Shown in pieces: positions 63,918 to 64,000 of a stretch of 64,000 bases of DNA (the stretch's first letter is position 1; each line of letters begins with the position of its first letter). Made by a program: the position numbers and the translations under genes. Below the pieces are notes generated by a model. It saw only the letters and a list, made by a program, of their open reading frames with translations. It did no database searches and had not been told where the DNA came from. Source of the stretch: CAVSWT01 sp963731745 (GTDB lineage: Bacteria; Bacteroidota; Ignavibacteria; Ignavibacteriales; Ignavibacteriaceae); assembly GCA_963731745.1 (NCBI GenBank), contig CAVSWT010000028.1:158494-222493 (forward strand), given 5' to 3'.

Positions 63918-64000
63918 TAATTACGATTCTTTCACTTACAATCTTGTTCAGCTGCTAGGAAAGTATAAGAGTAAGTTAATTGTAAAGAGAAATGATGAGC
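63898..64000 (+). CDS. trpG: Anthranilate synthase component II (glutamine amidotransferase), cut by window edge
   Basis: ATG at 63898, inside the end of trpE, opens MKILVIDNYDSFTYNLVQLL, the exact N-terminal pattern of class I glutamine amidotransferases of the TrpG/PabA type. Only 34 codons are visible. It should supply ammonia to TrpE; the overlap suggests coupled translation. Confidence 0.93.
   Translation, partial: MKILVIDNYDSFTYNLVQLLGKYKSKLIVKRNDE

Overview
The window is a 64 kb piece of an AT-rich genome (roughly one third G+C by eye). Most likely it comes from the Ignavibacteriota/Chlorobiota side of the Bacteroidota (FCB) superphylum. Pointers are a type IX secretion C-terminal sorting domain with the FQNYPNPFNPSTKI motif, a GLPGLI-like exported domain, a MenG/UbiE-type methyltransferase and an SRRKF twin-arginine sulfatase beside other exported glycosidases. 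No rRNA, tRNA, CRISPR array, phage or insertion sequence was recognised. Two good promoters (TTGACA-N16/17-TATATT) look like ordinary sigma70 sites rather than the TAnnTTTG type of classical Bacteroidetes.

Layout. 1-7.3 kb: housekeeping (ABC-F ATPase cut by the window edge, ROK kinase, rsmA, PAP2 protein, menG, a lipoprotein, rdgB and a broken Mpv17-like membrane gene). 7.5-12.1 kb: a large exported metallopeptidase/beta-propeller/barrel protein, an OsmC fragment and an M23 peptidase. 12.8-25.6 kb: the main accessory locus, five co-directional exported genes that read as a glycoprotein N-glycan degradation operon: PNGase F-like amidase, GH38 alpha-mannosidase, PA14-bearing GH3, Tat-exported sulfatase, and a multi-domain (alpha/alpha)6-type glycosidase. 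The amidase would free the glycan, the glycosidases and sulfatase would trim it. No SusC/SusD pair is present. 26.0-33.3 kb: a TetR-controlled exporter operon (TetR, HlyD, ABC ATPase, TolC, second ABC ATPase, two ABC-2 permeases) with a clear palindromic operator around its -35 box. 33.4-41 kb: DUF1028 protein, aldo/keto reductase, uvrA, YigZ/IMPACT, MarR and an O-methyltransferase. 41-43.4 kb: an indel-riddled LVIVD-repeat protein with a T9SS tail. 43.6-60.4 kb: housekeeping again (lepB, lepA, ppx, glycosyltransferase 9, deoxynucleoside kinase, folK, folB, EamA transporter, pgeF, surE, phzF-like, VWA membrane protein, comF, argS, rsfS, LytR_C protein, panD). 60.6-62.2 kb: two exported proteins. 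62.2-64 kb: the start of a tryptophan operon with a textbook leader peptide (three Trp codons) and attenuator, then trpE and the start of trpG.

Sequence quality matters here. At least seven otherwise normal genes, including lepB, folK and panD, are split by one-base gains or losses, mostly in short homopolymer runs. This fits consensus errors in a draft or metagenomic assembly better than gene decay, and I annotate those genes as single loci across the break. The LVIVD gene is different: its breaks are concentrated at a much higher density than anywhere else in the window.
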